From positions 1 to 39,570 of the forward strand of contig JAIBBV010000037.1 in NCBI GenBank assembly GCA_019694465.1: 39,570 bases of DNA, written 5' to 3'. The DNA is from Oligoflexia bacterium. Its GTDB lineage: Bacteria > Bdellovibrionota_C > UBA2361 > JAFLCA01. Under the pieces are notes generated by a model. It searched no databases. It saw only the letters and a list, made by a program, of their open reading frames with translations, and was not told the origin of the DNA. Both the position numbers and the translations under genes were made by a program. This document shows, in pieces, positions 16,535 to 25,314 of the stretch (position 1 is its first letter; each line of letters begins with the position of its first letter).

Positions 16535-18085
16535 TTAAAGTGGAATGTTGCCGTGTTTCTTGCGCGGCAGAGTCTGTGACTTGCCTTGCAGCATCTCGAA
16601 CGCTGAGATTACGTGCGAGCGAGTCTTAGACGGCTCAATCACAGCGTCGATGAAACCTAGTTCGGCAACCTCCCAGGGATTGGCAAATTTTTTACGATAG
16701 TCGGCGATTAGTTGGGCTCGAACTTGAGCCAGACGACCTTCCTTTTCCGCCTGCTCGAGCTCACGGCGGAAAATAATATTTACTGCGCCTTCAGGTCCCA
16801 TCACGGCCACTTCAGCAGTTGGGTAGGCGAAGTTTATATCGGCGCGAATGTGCTTAGAGCTCATTACGTCATAGGCCCCACCATAAGCCTTGCGCGTGAT
16901 GAGGGTCACTTTTGGAACCGTTGCTTCGGCGAAGGCGTAAAGCAATTTGGCCCCATGCCGTATAATTCCTCCATGCTCTTGAGCGATGCCCGGAAGAAAT
17001 CCTGGCACATCAACCAGGGTAAAGAGGGGAATATTAAAGGCGTCGCAGAATCGTACAAAGCGTCCCGCTTTGACGCTGGCGTTGATATCCAAGCATCCAG
17101 CCAAGACTGCAGGCTGGTTAGCCACAATGCCCACAACTCTGCCATTAAGTCTGGCAAAGCCAACAATAATATTCTGCGCAAAAAGTGGTTGAATCTCGAA
17201 AAAGCTAGAATGATCCACAACGCGCGAGATAATTTGGTGCATGTCATATGGTTGGTTGGGGGATTCGGGAACAATCGAATTTAGTTGTTCGTCGTTGCGA
17301 CTAGCGAGGTCACCCACATCCAGGCGTGGGGCTGGATCGATGTTGTTTTGTGGTAAATAGCTCAACAGGCGCTTGCAAGTTGCAATGCAATCCTGGTCGC
17401 TCTTAGTGATTAAATGGGCCACACCGCTGATTGAGTTGTGAGTGACAGCTCCACCCAGGTCTTCTTTTGAGACATCTTCTCGGTTTACGGCCTTGATCAC
17501 ATCTGGTCCAGTGATGAACATGTGACTTAGTTCGTTGACCATGATTGTAAAATCAGTAATGGCAGGGGAGTATACAGCTCCGCCCGCGCAGGGGCCCATG
17601 ACCAATGAGATTTGAGGGATGACTCCCGATACAAGCGTGTTGCGCAAGAAAATGTCGGCATAGCCGCCAAGGCTTTCGACGCCTTCCTGAATTCTGGCCC
17701 CGCCCGAATCATTAAGCCCAATAATCGGGCAACCACTTTCCAGGGCCAAGTCCATTACTTTGCAAATTTTCTTGGCATGATAGGCGGCAAGCGACCCACC
17801 GAAGACGGTAAAGTCCTGAGCGAAAACAAATACTCTTCTACCGCCGATGCAGCCCGAGCCAACCACTACGCCATCGCCATAAAACTTCTTGTCTGCCAGC
17901 CCAAAGTTTTGGCTCTTGTGGGTAACAAGCTTATCTATTTCTAGAAATGAACCCGGATCCAACAATAACGCTAGCCGCTCACGAGCGGTCAATTTACCGG
18001 CTTCGTGTTGCTTTTCGATACGTTCCCGACCGCCACCTTCCTCTGCTAGGCGGTCGCGCTCTATAAATTCGTCACTTGCGCTCAT
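16535..18085 (-). CDS. Acyl-CoA carboxylase carboxyltransferase subunit (propionyl-CoA carboxylase beta type)
   Basis: Moves the carboxyl group from biotin to an acyl-CoA, most likely propionyl-CoA giving methylmalonyl-CoA. The 516-residue length and two crotonase-like halves fit PccB/MmdA. Typical segments: [75 protein letters not shown] for the first half, and [53 protein letters not shown] for the second. The gene leads the minus-strand operon; the biotin carboxylase subunit is not in the window. It is 60 bases from the divergent methylmalonyl-CoA mutase gene, which supports propionyl-CoA as substrate. Confidence 0.92.
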   Translation of the reverse strand: MSASDEFIERDRLAEEGGGRERIEKQHEAGKLTARERLALLLDPGSFLEIDKLVTHKSQNFGLADKKFYGDGVVVGSGCIGGRRVFVFAQDFTVFGGSLAAYHAKKICKVMDLALESGCPIIGLNDSGGARIQEGVESLGGYADIFLRNTLVSGVIPQISLVMGPCAGGAVYSPAITDFTIMVNELSHMFITGPDVIKAVNREDVSKEDLGGAVTHNSISGVAHLITKSDQDCIATCKRLLSYLPQNNIDPAPRLDVGDLASRNDEQLNSIVPESPNQPYDMHQIISRVVDHSSFFEIQPLFAQNIIVGFARLNGRVVGIVANQPAVLAGCLDINASVKAGRFVRFCDAFNIPLFTLVDVPGFLPGIAQEHGGIIRHGAKLLYAFAEATVPKVTLITRKAYGGAYDVMSSKHIRADINFAYPTAEVAVMGPEGAVNIIFRRELEQAEKEGRLAQVRAQLIADYRKKFANPWEVAELGFIDAVIEPSKTRSHVISAFEMLQGKSQTLPRKKHGNIPL

Positions 18086-18145
18086 GCTGCGGTAGTCTAA
18101 ACGGTCATGCTTCCAAGCTCAAGCTTCGTATTGTAGGCTGGGTGC

Positions 18146-19717
18146 ATGGGCAAGAATGTGGAAAAGAAATGGGAGACTGCTTCAGGGCTACCGGTCGAGG
18201 CTTTGTATTCTGCTCCGCCGCCAGTCGCACCGGCAAAACCAGGGGATTATCCCTACACACGAGGCATTCATGAAACCATGTATCGTGGGCGCCTTTGGAC
18301 TATGCGCCAATATGCCGGATTTGGTTCGGCTGAAGAGGCTAATAGGCGCTACCGCTATTTGTTGCAGCAGGGCACAACTGGCCTTAGTGTAGCCTTCGAC
18401 TTGCCGACCCAAATGGGGCGCGACTCTGACCATCGCTTGGCCTTGGGAGAGGTTGGAAAGGTAGGCGTAGCGATCTCCTCGCTTGATGATATGCGTACTT
18501 TATTGAGGGATATTCCTCTCGATAAGGTCTCCATTTCAATGACTATCAATGCTACCGCCGCCATTCTTTTAGGAATGCTGCTTGTTGTGGCTGAAGAGCG
18601 CGGACTGGCCTGGAATGTCCTGAATGGAACGATTCAAAATGACGTCCTCAAGGAGTATATCGCGCGAGGAACTTACATTTTCCCGCCCCGCCCGGCGCTT
18701 AAGATAATCACTGATATTTTTGAGTTTTGCACCAACCAGGTTCCGCAGTGGAATACGATTAGTATTTCTGGCTATCACATTCGTGAGGCCGGTAGTACCG
18801 CGGTCGAGGAACTAGCTTTCACTTTTGCAAATGCGATCGCTTACGTTCAGGCGGCTATAGATCGCGGCTTGATTGTTGACGATTTTGCGCCGCGTCTGGC
18901 TTTTTTCTTTAATTGTCATAATGACTTTCTTGAGGAAATTGCTAAGTTTCGTGCTGCTCGACGGATTTGGGCCAAGCTAATGCGAGAGCGCTTTAAGGCA
19001 AAAAATTCAAAATCGTGGATGCTGCGTTTCCATACTCAGACAGCTGGTAGCTCTCTCACGGCGCAACAGCCACTCAATAATATTGTGCGCACCACTATCC
19101 AAGCGATGGCGGCTGTCCTAGGTGGTACGCAGTCGCTGCATACGAATTCATATGATGAGGCGCTCGGCTTGCCGACAGAAGAAAGTGCTACCGTTGCTTT
19201 GCGAACGCAGCAAATTATTGCGCATGAATCGCAGATTCCCGCCGCAGTCGACCCGTTTGGCGGCTCTTATTTAATTGAGGCTTGGACAGATCGTCTTGAG
19301 CAGGAAGTCGCAGCCCGTCTTGAAAAAATTGACAGCATGGGGGGTATGCTGCGGGCGATTGAAGTTGGCTATCCCCAACAGGAGATTGAAAACTCTGCCT
19401 ATCGCTACCAACAGCGCGTTGAGAGCAAGGAGCAAATCGTTGTGGGGGTAAATGAGTTCGTGAGCAAGGCTGAAAACCCAACAACGCTACTATCGATTGA
19501 TCCCGAAATTGAGAGGAGCCAGGTGGCGCGGCTAGTAACATATCGAGCGAGCCGTGATGGGAAGACACGCGATATGGCCCTTTCCAGTCTCGAGGCTATA
19601 GCTCGCGGCGGCGGTAATGTTATGCCCGGAATCATCGCGGCACTGCGTGCTAAGGCCACATTAGGGGAGATTTCTGATACCCTACGAGGCTGCTTTGGGG
19701 AATACCAGGGCTCCTAA
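18146..19717 (+). CDS. Methylmalonyl-CoA mutase, catalytic subunit without B12 domain
   Basis: Adenosylcobalamin-dependent rearrangement of (R)-methylmalonyl-CoA to succinyl-CoA. The 523 residues cover only the substrate-binding barrel; the C-terminal cobalamin-binding domain (DxHxxG) is absent and should be a separate protein, as in the two-subunit (MeaA/Mcm alpha-type) forms. Diagnostic segments: [21 protein letters not shown], where Y46 fits the Tyr that distinguishes methylmalonyl from isobutyryl mutases; [67 protein letters not shown]; and [17 protein letters not shown]. No cobalamin-binding subunit, epimerase or MeaB-type chaperone is adjacent. It is transcribed divergently from the carboxylase genes over a shared 60-base gap. 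Confidence 0.92.
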   Translation: MGKNVEKKWETASGLPVEALYSAPPPVAPAKPGDYPYTRGIHETMYRGRLWTMRQYAGFGSAEEANRRYRYLLQQGTTGLSVAFDLPTQMGRDSDHRLALGEVGKVGVAISSLDDMRTLLRDIPLDKVSISMTINATAAILLGMLLVVAEERGLAWNVLNGTIQNDVLKEYIARGTYIFPPRPALKIITDIFEFCTNQVPQWNTISISGYHIREAGSTAVEELAFTFANAIAYVQAAIDRGLIVDDFAPRLAFFFNCHNDFLEEIAKFRAARRIWAKLMRERFKAKNSKSWMLRFHTQTAGSSLTAQQPLNNIVRTTIQAMAAVLGGTQSLHTNSYDEALGLPTEESATVALRTQQIIAHESQIPAAVDPFGGSYLIEAWTDRLEQEVAARLEKIDSMGGMLRAIEVGYPQQEIENSAYRYQQRVESKEQIVVGVNEFVSKAENPTTLLSIDPEIERSQVARLVTYRASRDGKTRDMALSSLEAIARGGGNVMPGIIAALRAKATLGEISDTLRGCFGEYQGS

Positions 19718-19740
19718 AATACGCATCCGGTCCTAGTTGT

Positions 19741-19766
19741 CCGAAATTCGGCCTTTTTTTGCCGAA
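19741..19766 (+). terminator. Candidate intrinsic terminator after the mutase gene
   Basis: A short stem CCGA-AAT-TCGG (19741-19751) is followed by CC and seven T residues (19754-19760). An alternative, longer stem pairs TTCGGC (19747-19752) with GCCGAA (19761-19766). The T-run 3' of a mutase stop only 24 bases away supports termination, but the first stem is weak. Confidence 0.4.
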
Positions 19767-19957
19767 GGCGGGTATTTAGGAGATGATTTCTTGATAGAGA
19801 TCGGCTACAATTACCGGTTTTTTAGTGGAAGCCTTCCTCTGCATTTTATTGGAACGCAGGTTTGCTATTGCGCTGCCAAGACTGACTGGTTATGAGTTTT
19901 GGCGGCCAGCGCTAACAGCGGCATCTACCAATGTAGATGATCATTACTAAGGACGTC

Positions 19958-20383
19958 ATGAAGAAGAAAGAATTGGATCAGTTTAAGAAGATTCTACTCG
20001 AAGAAAAGAAAAAGATCTTGGGCCACTTGCAAAGCCTAAGTGATTCCGCAGAGGAAGAGGAGATAATTCCCAGCGGTGACTCAGCCGATATAGCTTCTCT
20101 TGAAATAAACCACGCCAATCTCCAGAAGATCGGCAAGCGTGAGACATACTTGCTAAAGAAAATCGATCTAGCGCTGGAAAAAATTGAGAATGGTACCTAC
20201 GGTGAGTGCGAGAACTGCGGAGAGCAAATTGCTGTAGCGCGTTTGCAGGCTCGACCAGTTGCCCAGTTGTGCATCGACTGCAAGACGGAGCAAGAGAACA
20301 CAGAGCGTAAGTTTACGAGTCGGGATGTTGAAGAAGATGTGGACGAGGACTCTGGAAGCGAAGAGGGCGAAGAGTTGGAGTAG
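19958..20383 (+). CDS. DksA/TraR-family zinc-finger transcription regulator
   Basis: 141 residues. An N-terminal coiled coil (KKKELDQFKKILLEEKKKIL) carries a tip region GDSADIAS that resembles the DxxDxA acidic tip of DksA; a C-terminal C4 zinc finger (CENCG and CIDCK) follows, then an acidic tail (DVEEDVDEDSGSEEGEELE). Such proteins enter the RNA polymerase secondary channel, in DksA together with ppGpp. I chose the ATG at 19958 because AAGGA lies 5 bases before it; the longer frame starts at 19937 without a ribosome binding site. The tip differs from DksA in sequence and the tail is longer, so a DksA paralogue (TraR/YocK-like) is possible. Confidence 0.85.
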   Translation: MKKKELDQFKKILLEEKKKILGHLQSLSDSAEEEEIIPSGDSADIASLEINHANLQKIGKRETYLLKKIDLALEKIENGTYGECENCGEQIAVARLQARPVAQLCIDCKTEQENTERKFTSRDVEEDVDEDSGSEEGEELE

Positions 20384-20398
20384 TCTGATTTTTTGCGC

Positions 20399-20412
20399 AG
20401 CGTCGCGACGCT
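20399..20412. terminator. Candidate hairpin terminator between convergent genes
   Basis: AGCGTCGCGACGCT is a perfect 14-base palindrome that folds as a 5-bp stem with a CGCG loop. TTGTTTAG follows on the plus strand and TTTTTT lies 9 bases before it. It sits between the convergent zinc-finger gene and suhB, 16 bases after the first stop. The T-tracts are imperfect. Confidence 0.4.
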
Positions 20413-20462
20413 TTGTTTAGTAGGCGATGCCGACAACCGATGCTGAGTAGCTTAGACATTCT

Positions 20463-21278
20463 TTAAGCTTTTGCGGTACTGGCTAGTAGCGAATGTATCT
20501 GGTTGTAGAGATGAGCAGAGGCTGCCACGTAAGCTGTAGCCTGTAGATCACTCGGAAGGGTAGAATCGGGTGGCCCAAATAGGCCAGTTTTTCCACCAGC
20601 CTCGCGTACGATTAGGCCAGCTGCAGCAATATCCCACGGCTTGACGTCTTCGTAATAGGCATCGATTCTCCCACTGGCCAGCCAGCAAAGATCAAGCGTG
20701 CAAGCGCCGTTACGGCGAATATCAAAAACATTCTGTAGGATCTGATTTAGTCGCGCTAAATGTACTTCGCGCTGTGACTCGCGATTGTAAGTGAAGCCGG
20801 TCGCGACCAGGGCTTCGCTTAAATCTCGATCTGTATTGCTATGAATGGGGCGGTCATTGCAAAAAGCTCCAGTGCCCTTGATGGCATGATAGACCTCGCC
20901 CAAGAATGGAGCATCTACAACCCCAGCTAAAACCACCCCGTTCTCGGCGTAAGCTACAGATACTGCGCAATGCAGATGGCCGCGCGCGAAATTTGTGGTG
21001 CCGTCGATTGGGTCAATAATCCACAATTTTCCACGTAAGTGTTGTGCTGGAATTTGTGGAGAAGACTCCTCGGTAAGAAAGGCAGCATCAGGTGCGACCA
21101 AACGTAGCTCCTTAATGAGATATTCTTCTGCTTGCAGATCTAAGTTTGTTACATGGTCTCTACCTTTGTGTTTAACGGAAACTCGGTTGGAGTTTCTGCC
21201 ATCCGCGATTAAAGCGGCAGCTTGTGCCGCAATTCCACGCATCTGCGTGAGTAGTTTGCTAAGATCTTGAGTTTGCAT
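20463..21278 (-). CDS. Inositol monophosphatase family protein (SuhB-like)
   Basis: Mg2+-dependent phosphomonoesterase of the IMPase/FBPase fold, usually acting on myo-inositol 1-phosphate; in E. coli SuhB also works in rRNA antitermination. Metal ligands are visible in LTEESSP (E70/E71) and WIIDPIDGTTNFARG (D89, D92, with GTT). The second signature, KPWDIAAAGLIVREAGG, is also present. Length 271 is normal. The gene is alone on the minus strand, convergent with the zinc-finger gene. No clear ribosome binding site precedes the ATG at 21278. Substrate cannot be read from sequence. Confidence 0.92.
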   Translation of the reverse strand: MQTQDLSKLLTQMRGIAAQAAALIADGRNSNRVSVKHKGRDHVTNLDLQAEEYLIKELRLVAPDAAFLTEESSPQIPAQHLRGKLWIIDPIDGTTNFARGHLHCAVSVAYAENGVVLAGVVDAPFLGEVYHAIKGTGAFCNDRPIHSNTDRDLSEALVATGFTYNRESQREVHLARLNQILQNVFDIRRNGACTLDLCWLASGRIDAYYEDVKPWDIAAAGLIVREAGGKTGLFGPPDSTLPSDLQATAYVAASAHLYNQIHSLLASTAKA

Positions 21279-21404
21279 GTCAGTTCTACAAGAGTAATAT
21301 GCTGCTAAAGCTTGGCGCTCTGAATGCTACTACTGTAGAACAAAGGGAAGCGATTACAAAATGGCCGAGTTGTGGCGTCAGCTTGTAGTTTACTGGAAGA
21401 CTAG

Positions 21405-22343
21405 GTGGGTACTAACTCTTATTCAATCACCGAAATTGCGCCTGCCAAGCTTAACATTAGGCTGCGCATTATTGGGCGTCGTGCGGATGGCTATCATTTG
21501 CTTAGCATGTTGGCTGTGACCATTAGCCTACATGACCAATTAGACGCGGCTAGCTGGCAAGGATGGGGCGGACTCAAGCTAAGCGGGGCCTACGCGGCAG
21601 AGTCAGGGCCAGTGCAGCAAAATTTAGTTTACCGCGCATTTAATTTATTTATGCGCCATTGTCCTGACTTTTCGGGGGCTCAGATCTCGCTGAAAAAAAT
21701 GATTCCGGTTGGAGCCGGACTTGGTGGGGGAAGTTCTGATGCGGCCGCTGCTTTACGCGCATTTAAGCGGCTATATGAACACCAGACGGGATCTTCGCTT
21801 GTGGAGTGGCCTAGCATTGTAGGTGCTGCGTTAAGCTTAGGCGCTGATGTTCCATTCCTATTACAGGGCGGGAATTGCAAAATTTCAGGAATTGGAGAGG
21901 TGCTTGAACCCCTGCCAATCGGGGAACTTCTGCATACTCCTGTTCTGGTATGTGTGCCGCAGCAGCCTATAGCAACGAAAGGCTTTTATGCCTTTATTCG
22001 CCAAACAAATCCGACCTTAGAGCAGAAAGCTGATCACGAGTTGAACCTGCTTTCTTCTGATGAGCCACTGAGTATCACAAGGTTAGCCCAACTTTGTGCA
22101 AACGATTTTGAAAATTATCTACCACGTTATTGCCCTGAAGTTTGGGCACAGTTGCAAGCGCTTAGGGAAATCTCTTCACTTTGTTGTGGCCTTACCGGGA
22201 GCGGCAGCGCCTTTTTTGCATTTCCGCGGGTTGGGCAATTTACTACTGAGGACATATCTGCCGTACATTGCATTGCTGATCGCATGGGCTTTCAGGTTCA
22301 CGAGGCTCGATTTGTAGACGTAAGCAATTCTAGGCTCGACTGA
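21405..22343 (+). CDS. ispE: 4-diphosphocytidyl-2-C-methyl-D-erythritol kinase
   Basis: GHMP kinase that phosphorylates CDP-ME in the MEP isoprenoid pathway. The N-terminus APAKLNIRLRIIGRRADGYH carries the catalytic Lys (about K15) of the family; the ATP-binding loop is PVGAGLGGGSSDAA; SLGADVPFLLQGG holds the catalytic Asp; and GLTGSGSAFFAF is the C-terminal glycine motif. Length 312 is normal. The start is GTG at 21405 with a weak upstream purine stretch. Another MEP gene, ispH, lies 6.6 kb downstream. tRNA-Gln and prs follow, a gene order also common in other proteobacteria. Confidence 0.93.
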   Translation: MGTNSYSITEIAPAKLNIRLRIIGRRADGYHLLSMLAVTISLHDQLDAASWQGWGGLKLSGAYAAESGPVQQNLVYRAFNLFMRHCPDFSGAQISLKKMIPVGAGLGGGSSDAAAALRAFKRLYEHQTGSSLVEWPSIVGAALSLGADVPFLLQGGNCKISGIGEVLEPLPIGELLHTPVLVCVPQQPIATKGFYAFIRQTNPTLEQKADHELNLLSSDEPLSITRLAQLCANDFENYLPRYCPEVWAQLQALREISSLCCGLTGSGSAFFAFPRVGQFTTEDISAVHCIADRMGFQVHEARFVDVSNSRLD

Positions 22344-22625
22344 GCCCGCCATTACGCTTGTGGCACTGCTTGGCATGTTCAAACGTCCTTGTCCCTGGCG
22401 CTAGGCTGCGCTCAATGCGCCAACCGGCGCTTCATATACACCCGGGATAGGGGGCTTGGGGTTTGTCGCCTTCTGTGGGCCGACCTGGCTACGCTACGAG
22501 GGTCCTAGTCCAGCTATTGCGAGTGAGTTTTTGACAAAACTCACTCGCGCCGGGTTTATTTAGCCATAACCTTAAGCTGACCGGTTGATTTTTCCTTTGC
22601 TGACTTGTAGTTATTGGTGGACTAC
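22344..22625. other. Structured region between ispE and tRNA-Gln
   Basis: 282 bases without a credible gene. It holds a GCGCC-AACC-GGCGC hairpin at 22417-22430 and, further on, the perfect 13-bp hairpin at 22519-22548 described separately. A leader, small RNA or terminator for ispE are all possible. I could not match it to 6S, SRP, RNase P or tmRNA by eye. Confidence 0.4.
22519..22548. repeat. Perfect 13-bp inverted repeat with TGAC loop
   Basis: GCGAGTGAGTTTT (22519-22531) pairs exactly with AAAACTCACTCGC (22536-22548) around TGAC. GC pairs sit at the base and AT pairs next to the loop, the reverse of a classic intrinsic terminator, and GCCGGGTTTATTT follows. It may still terminate ispE transcription, or be an operator dyad or RNA structure. 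It lies 78 bases upstream of tRNA-Gln. Confidence 0.6.
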
Positions 22626-22697
22626 TGGCCGGTCGCCAAGTGGTAAGGCACCGGGTTTTGATCCCGGCATACGTAGGTTCGAATCCTACCCGGCCAA
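22626..22697 (+). tRNA. tRNA-Gln(UUG)
   Basis: A full cloverleaf of 72 bases. The acceptor TGGCCGG pairs with CCGGCCA, giving U1-A72 as in other glutamine tRNAs. The D-arm is GCCAAGTGGTAAGGC; the anticodon stem CCGGG/CCCGG encloses loop TTTTGAT, with anticodon TTG for Gln; and the T-arm is GTAGGTTCGAATCCTAC. The discriminator is A. CCA is not encoded (GGTT follows), so it must be added enzymatically. Confidence 0.97.
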
Positions 22698-22707
22698 GGT
22701 TCCTGTT

Positions 22708-22739
22708 ACCTGATAGCGCGCGTTCGCGCCAAGTCAGGT
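22708..22739 (+). promoter_or_regulatory. Two-part hairpin between tRNA-Gln and prs
   Basis: The outer stem ACCTGA/TCAGGT (22708-22713, 22734-22739) encloses an inner GCGCG-CGTT-CGCGC stem (22716-22729). It starts 10 bases after the tRNA and ends 36 bases before prs. There is no T-tract, so it may be a 3' processing or protective structure for the tRNA, or a leader element of prs. Confidence 0.45.
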
Positions 22740-22775
22740 GAAAGGGTAGGCGCCCGTAATTAAGGAGTGTCGCTC

Positions 22776-23720
22776 GTGAACCGTCATCTGCTTGTTTTTT
22801 CCGGCCGTTCAAATCCAAAGTTCACTGCATCCATGTGCGAAACTCTTAACGCAGAGATGGGCCGCCTCGAAGTGGTTCGTTTTAGCGACGGTGAACTTTC
22901 GGTTGAAATTAGCGACAACGTGCGCGGGCGGGATGTCTTTATAGTTCAAAGCACCTGTGCACCTGGAAATGATCATTTGATGGAGCTTCTGATCTGTATT
23001 GATGCTCTCAGGCGTGCTTCCGCATGGCGTATTACTGCTGTTTTGCCTTACTTTGGCTACGCCCGTCAGGATCGCAAGTTGAAAGCGCGAGTTCCAATTA
23101 CAGCTAAGTTAGTAGCTAACTTGCTCACGACAGCTGGCGCCAATCGAGTGTTGAGTATGGACTTGCATGCCGGGCAAATCGTGGGCTTCTTTGATATTCC
23201 CGTAGATAACTTGAATGCCATGCCGGTTTTATTGCCGTATGTTAGAGAGCACTATGGGAGTGAAGAGTTGACGATAGTGTCTCCTGATGTTGGCGGCGTA
23301 GAGCGAGCACGACATTTTGCGACGCGCCTCGACAATGCCGCGATTGCAGTTATCGACAAGCGCCGATCGGGACCAAATCAAGTTGCAGAAATGAATATCG
23401 TTGGTGATGTCAAAAAGCAGACCTGCATCATCGTTGACGACATGATCGACACTGGTGGCACCATGGTTAAAGCGGCAGAAACTTTACTCGATGCAGGAGC
23501 TAAAGCTGTAATTGCGTGCTGTTGCCATCCCGTTCTGTCTGGAAATGCGATCGAGCGCATAAAGGGTTCTAAGCTAAAGGAGCTAATTGTTACCGACACG
23601 ATACCGATAGCAAAATCGGCCCTTTTCCCACGTTTGACCGTGCTTAGCGTCGCCCCGCTTTTTGCAGAGGCGATTCGGCGTATCCATTCCGATGACTCAA
23701 TTAGCAGCTTGTTCCGCTAA
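22776..23720 (+). CDS. prs: Ribose-phosphate diphosphokinase (PRPP synthetase)
   Basis: Makes PRPP from ribose 5-phosphate and ATP for nucleotide, His and Trp synthesis. Typical segments: HLLVFSGRSNPKF, FSDGELSVEISDNVRGRDVF, LPYFGYARQDRK, SMDLHAGQIVGFFDIPVDNL, the catalytic loop IDKRRSGPNQ, and the PRPP loop IVDDMIDTGGTM. I chose the GTG at 22776 (MNRHLLVF; 314 residues) because TAAGGAG lies 8 bases before it; the longer frame from 22767 would overlap that site. It follows tRNA-Gln and precedes rplY, a common proteobacterial arrangement (prs-ctc-pth). Confidence 0.95.
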   Translation: MNRHLLVFSGRSNPKFTASMCETLNAEMGRLEVVRFSDGELSVEISDNVRGRDVFIVQSTCAPGNDHLMELLICIDALRRASAWRITAVLPYFGYARQDRKLKARVPITAKLVANLLTTAGANRVLSMDLHAGQIVGFFDIPVDNLNAMPVLLPYVREHYGSEELTIVSPDVGGVERARHFATRLDNAAIAVIDKRRSGPNQVAEMNIVGDVKKQTCIIVDDMIDTGGTMVKAAETLLDAGAKAVIACCCHPVLSGNAIERIKGSKLKELIVTDTIPIAKSALFPRLTVLSVAPLFAEAIRRIHSDDSISSLFR

Positions 23721-23937
23721 CCTATTGAAAACGTGATCTATATTTGAAGGAGAGGCTTATCTAGGCGGCACGGCGGTGCCAGCACAATTTGCTAATGGGA
23801 CCGGGTCTTTACCTTGTTTATTGGTTGTGCTTAATTACTGCCTCCACCTACTGATTCTCATCACAGGTGTATATTGAAGCGCGCGGATCCCGTTAATGAA
23901 CTGGGCTGCTGCGCTGTCATTTTTCGAGGTACTAACA

Positions 23938-24678
23938 GTGGCTGATTTTACTATCCCAGTTGAGCCCCGTCAGGGTTCTGGCTCGCGCGAGGCACGTCGT
24001 TTGCGCAATACAGGTTTCATTCCTTCTAACGTTTATGCGCGTGGCGAGAAGGCTTTCCCATGTGCAGTGCCGTCAAAGGAGTTTTGCCGTGCAGCTGAAG
24101 CTGCGCGCGTGTCAACTGTCTTTACGCTCAAGAGCAGTGACAAGGGACTCGATGGACGCTGGGCGATCGTTAAGGAAATTCAGAAAGATCACGTGGCGAA
24201 GAAAGTGCTGCACGTTGATTTTCAGGCCATCCACGAGAATGAGGAGATCACGGTGCGTGTGCCTCTTAACGTCACTGGCGAAGCGCCAGGCGTTAAACTA
24301 GATGGTGGTATTTTGACCGTCTCTGCTTATGAGATTTCTCTTACGTGCTTACCAAAACTAATCCCGACTTCGCTTGATATTAGCGTTTCTGAGCTTCGCC
24401 TTGGGCAAAGCATTCACGCTGATTCAATCAAGCTTCCGGCAGGGGTTCGTCTTGGTGGAAATCCGCAAGAGACGATCGTTAGCGTCGTGGCTGTGCGTCA
24501 GGTGGTTGAAGAGACTCCTGCCGCTACGGCTGAAGGCGCGGCTGTTCCTGCTGAAGGTGCTGCTGCTGCTCCGGCTGAAGGTGCTGCTGCTGCTCCGGCT
24601 GCTGGTGGTGAGGCTGCTAAGGGCGGCGCACCTGCCAAGGGTGCTGAGGCCGCTAAGCCTGCTAAGGGTAAGGCCTAG
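23938..24678 (+). CDS. rplY: Ribosomal protein bL25, long CTC/TL5 form
   Basis: 5S rRNA-binding protein of the large subunit, in the two-domain CTC form. Residues 1-95 are the L25 domain (IPVEPRQGSGSREARRLRNTG, FIPSNVYARGEKA) and 100-190 the beta-barrel TL5 domain (VPLNVTGEAPGVKLDGGI). The last 50 residues are Ala/Gly/Pro/Lys-rich and include a perfect duplication of AEGAAAAP. I chose GTG at 23938 (MADFTIPVEP), with GAGGT upstream; the longer frame from 23896 adds 14 residues absent from relatives. Followed by pth, as in many bacteria. The 217 bases after prs have no other gene. Confidence 0.92.
   Translation: MADFTIPVEPRQGSGSREARRLRNTGFIPSNVYARGEKAFPCAVPSKEFCRAAEAARVSTVFTLKSSDKGLDGRWAIVKEIQKDHVAKKVLHVDFQAIHENEEITVRVPLNVTGEAPGVKLDGGILTVSAYEISLTCLPKLIPTSLDISVSELRLGQSIHADSIKLPAGVRLGGNPQETIVSVVAVRQVVEETPAATAEGAAVPAEGAAAAPAEGAAAAPAAGGEAAKGGAPAKGAEAAKPAKGKA
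24550..24597 (+). repeat. Two perfect 24-bp tandem repeats in rplY
   Basis: The 24-base unit (24550-24573) is repeated exactly at 24574-24597. It encodes AEGAAAAP twice in the tail of bL25. Identity at the base level suggests a recent duplication or slippage at a GCT-rich stretch. Confidence 0.85.
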
Positions 24679-24711
24679 GTCTAACCCTAGAACATATCTG
24701 GGAGAAGAACA

Positions 24712-25314
24712 TTGGCTGGCCTGCGCTTGATTGCTGGGCTCGGTAATCCGGGCGCTAGGTACTCGGCGACACGTCACAACGCCGGGTTCATGGTCCTAGA
24801 TAAGTTAGTAGGGCAGTTGTTGGGCGCCAAGGCGGTTTGGAAGGAAGAGCACAGTGCTCTAAGTTTGAAAGTCAGACTTGGGGACTGCGAGGCTCTAGTT
24901 GTAAAGCCTCAGAGCTTTATGAATCGTAGCGGCGAGCCGATTCAGGAACTGCTACGGTATTACCGAGTAGAGGTTCCGAATCTGATCGTAGTGCACGATG
25001 AGATTGATATCCCTTTCGGCTCCCTGCGAGTGAAGCAGGGTGGTGGGGATGGCGGGCATAACGGCATTCGGTCGATTGTGCGTTGCCTGGGAAGTGTAGA
25101 TTTTGTTCGTATTCGCTTCGGAGTGGGGCGACCGCTGATTCCAAGTATGGAAGTGGCGGATTGGGTTTTGGAGAAGTTCTCCGGGCCTGAAGCCTCCGAA
25201 CTGGAGCGCCTCTGTCAGCGTGGAGCTGCAGCGGTAGAAGCAGTTTGCATGGAAGGAGTGCTGGCTGCTCAAAATAGATTTAACAACGCCGTGCGTAATG
25301 AAGGTGCGTCATGA
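24712..25314 (+). CDS. pth: Peptidyl-tRNA hydrolase
   Basis: Releases tRNA from peptidyl-tRNA that dropped off the ribosome. GLGNPGARYSATRHNAGF carries N12 and catalytic H22; KPQSFMNRSG carries N71; HDEID carries D96; and GGGDGGHNGIRS carries N117, all matching the active site. Length 200 is normal. The start is TTG at 24712, with GGGAG 8 bases before; no ATG fits. The end overlaps rpsF by 4 bases (ATGA). Together with rplY, rpsF and rplI this is a translation operon. Confidence 0.95.
   Translation: MAGLRLIAGLGNPGARYSATRHNAGFMVLDKLVGQLLGAKAVWKEEHSALSLKVRLGDCEALVVKPQSFMNRSGEPIQELLRYYRVEVPNLIVVHDEIDIPFGSLRVKQGGGDGGHNGIRSIVRCLGSVDFVRIRFGVGRPLIPSMEVADWVLEKFSGPEASELERLCQRGAAAVEAVCMEGVLAAQNRFNNAVRNEGAS

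Noticed and set aside
16712..17284. A 190-codon plus-strand frame
   Set aside because: Antisense shadow of the carboxyltransferase gene, whose protein is clearly real.
22344..22518. 6S, SRP or RNase P RNA in the ispE to tRNA interval
   Set aside because: GC-rich and foldable, but none of the conserved core sequences of these RNAs could be found.
22489..22818. A 109-codon minus-strand frame across tRNA-Gln
   Set aside because: It contains the GRVGFEPT-type sequence that results from reading a tRNA in antisense, and covers the prs start; no ribosome binding site.
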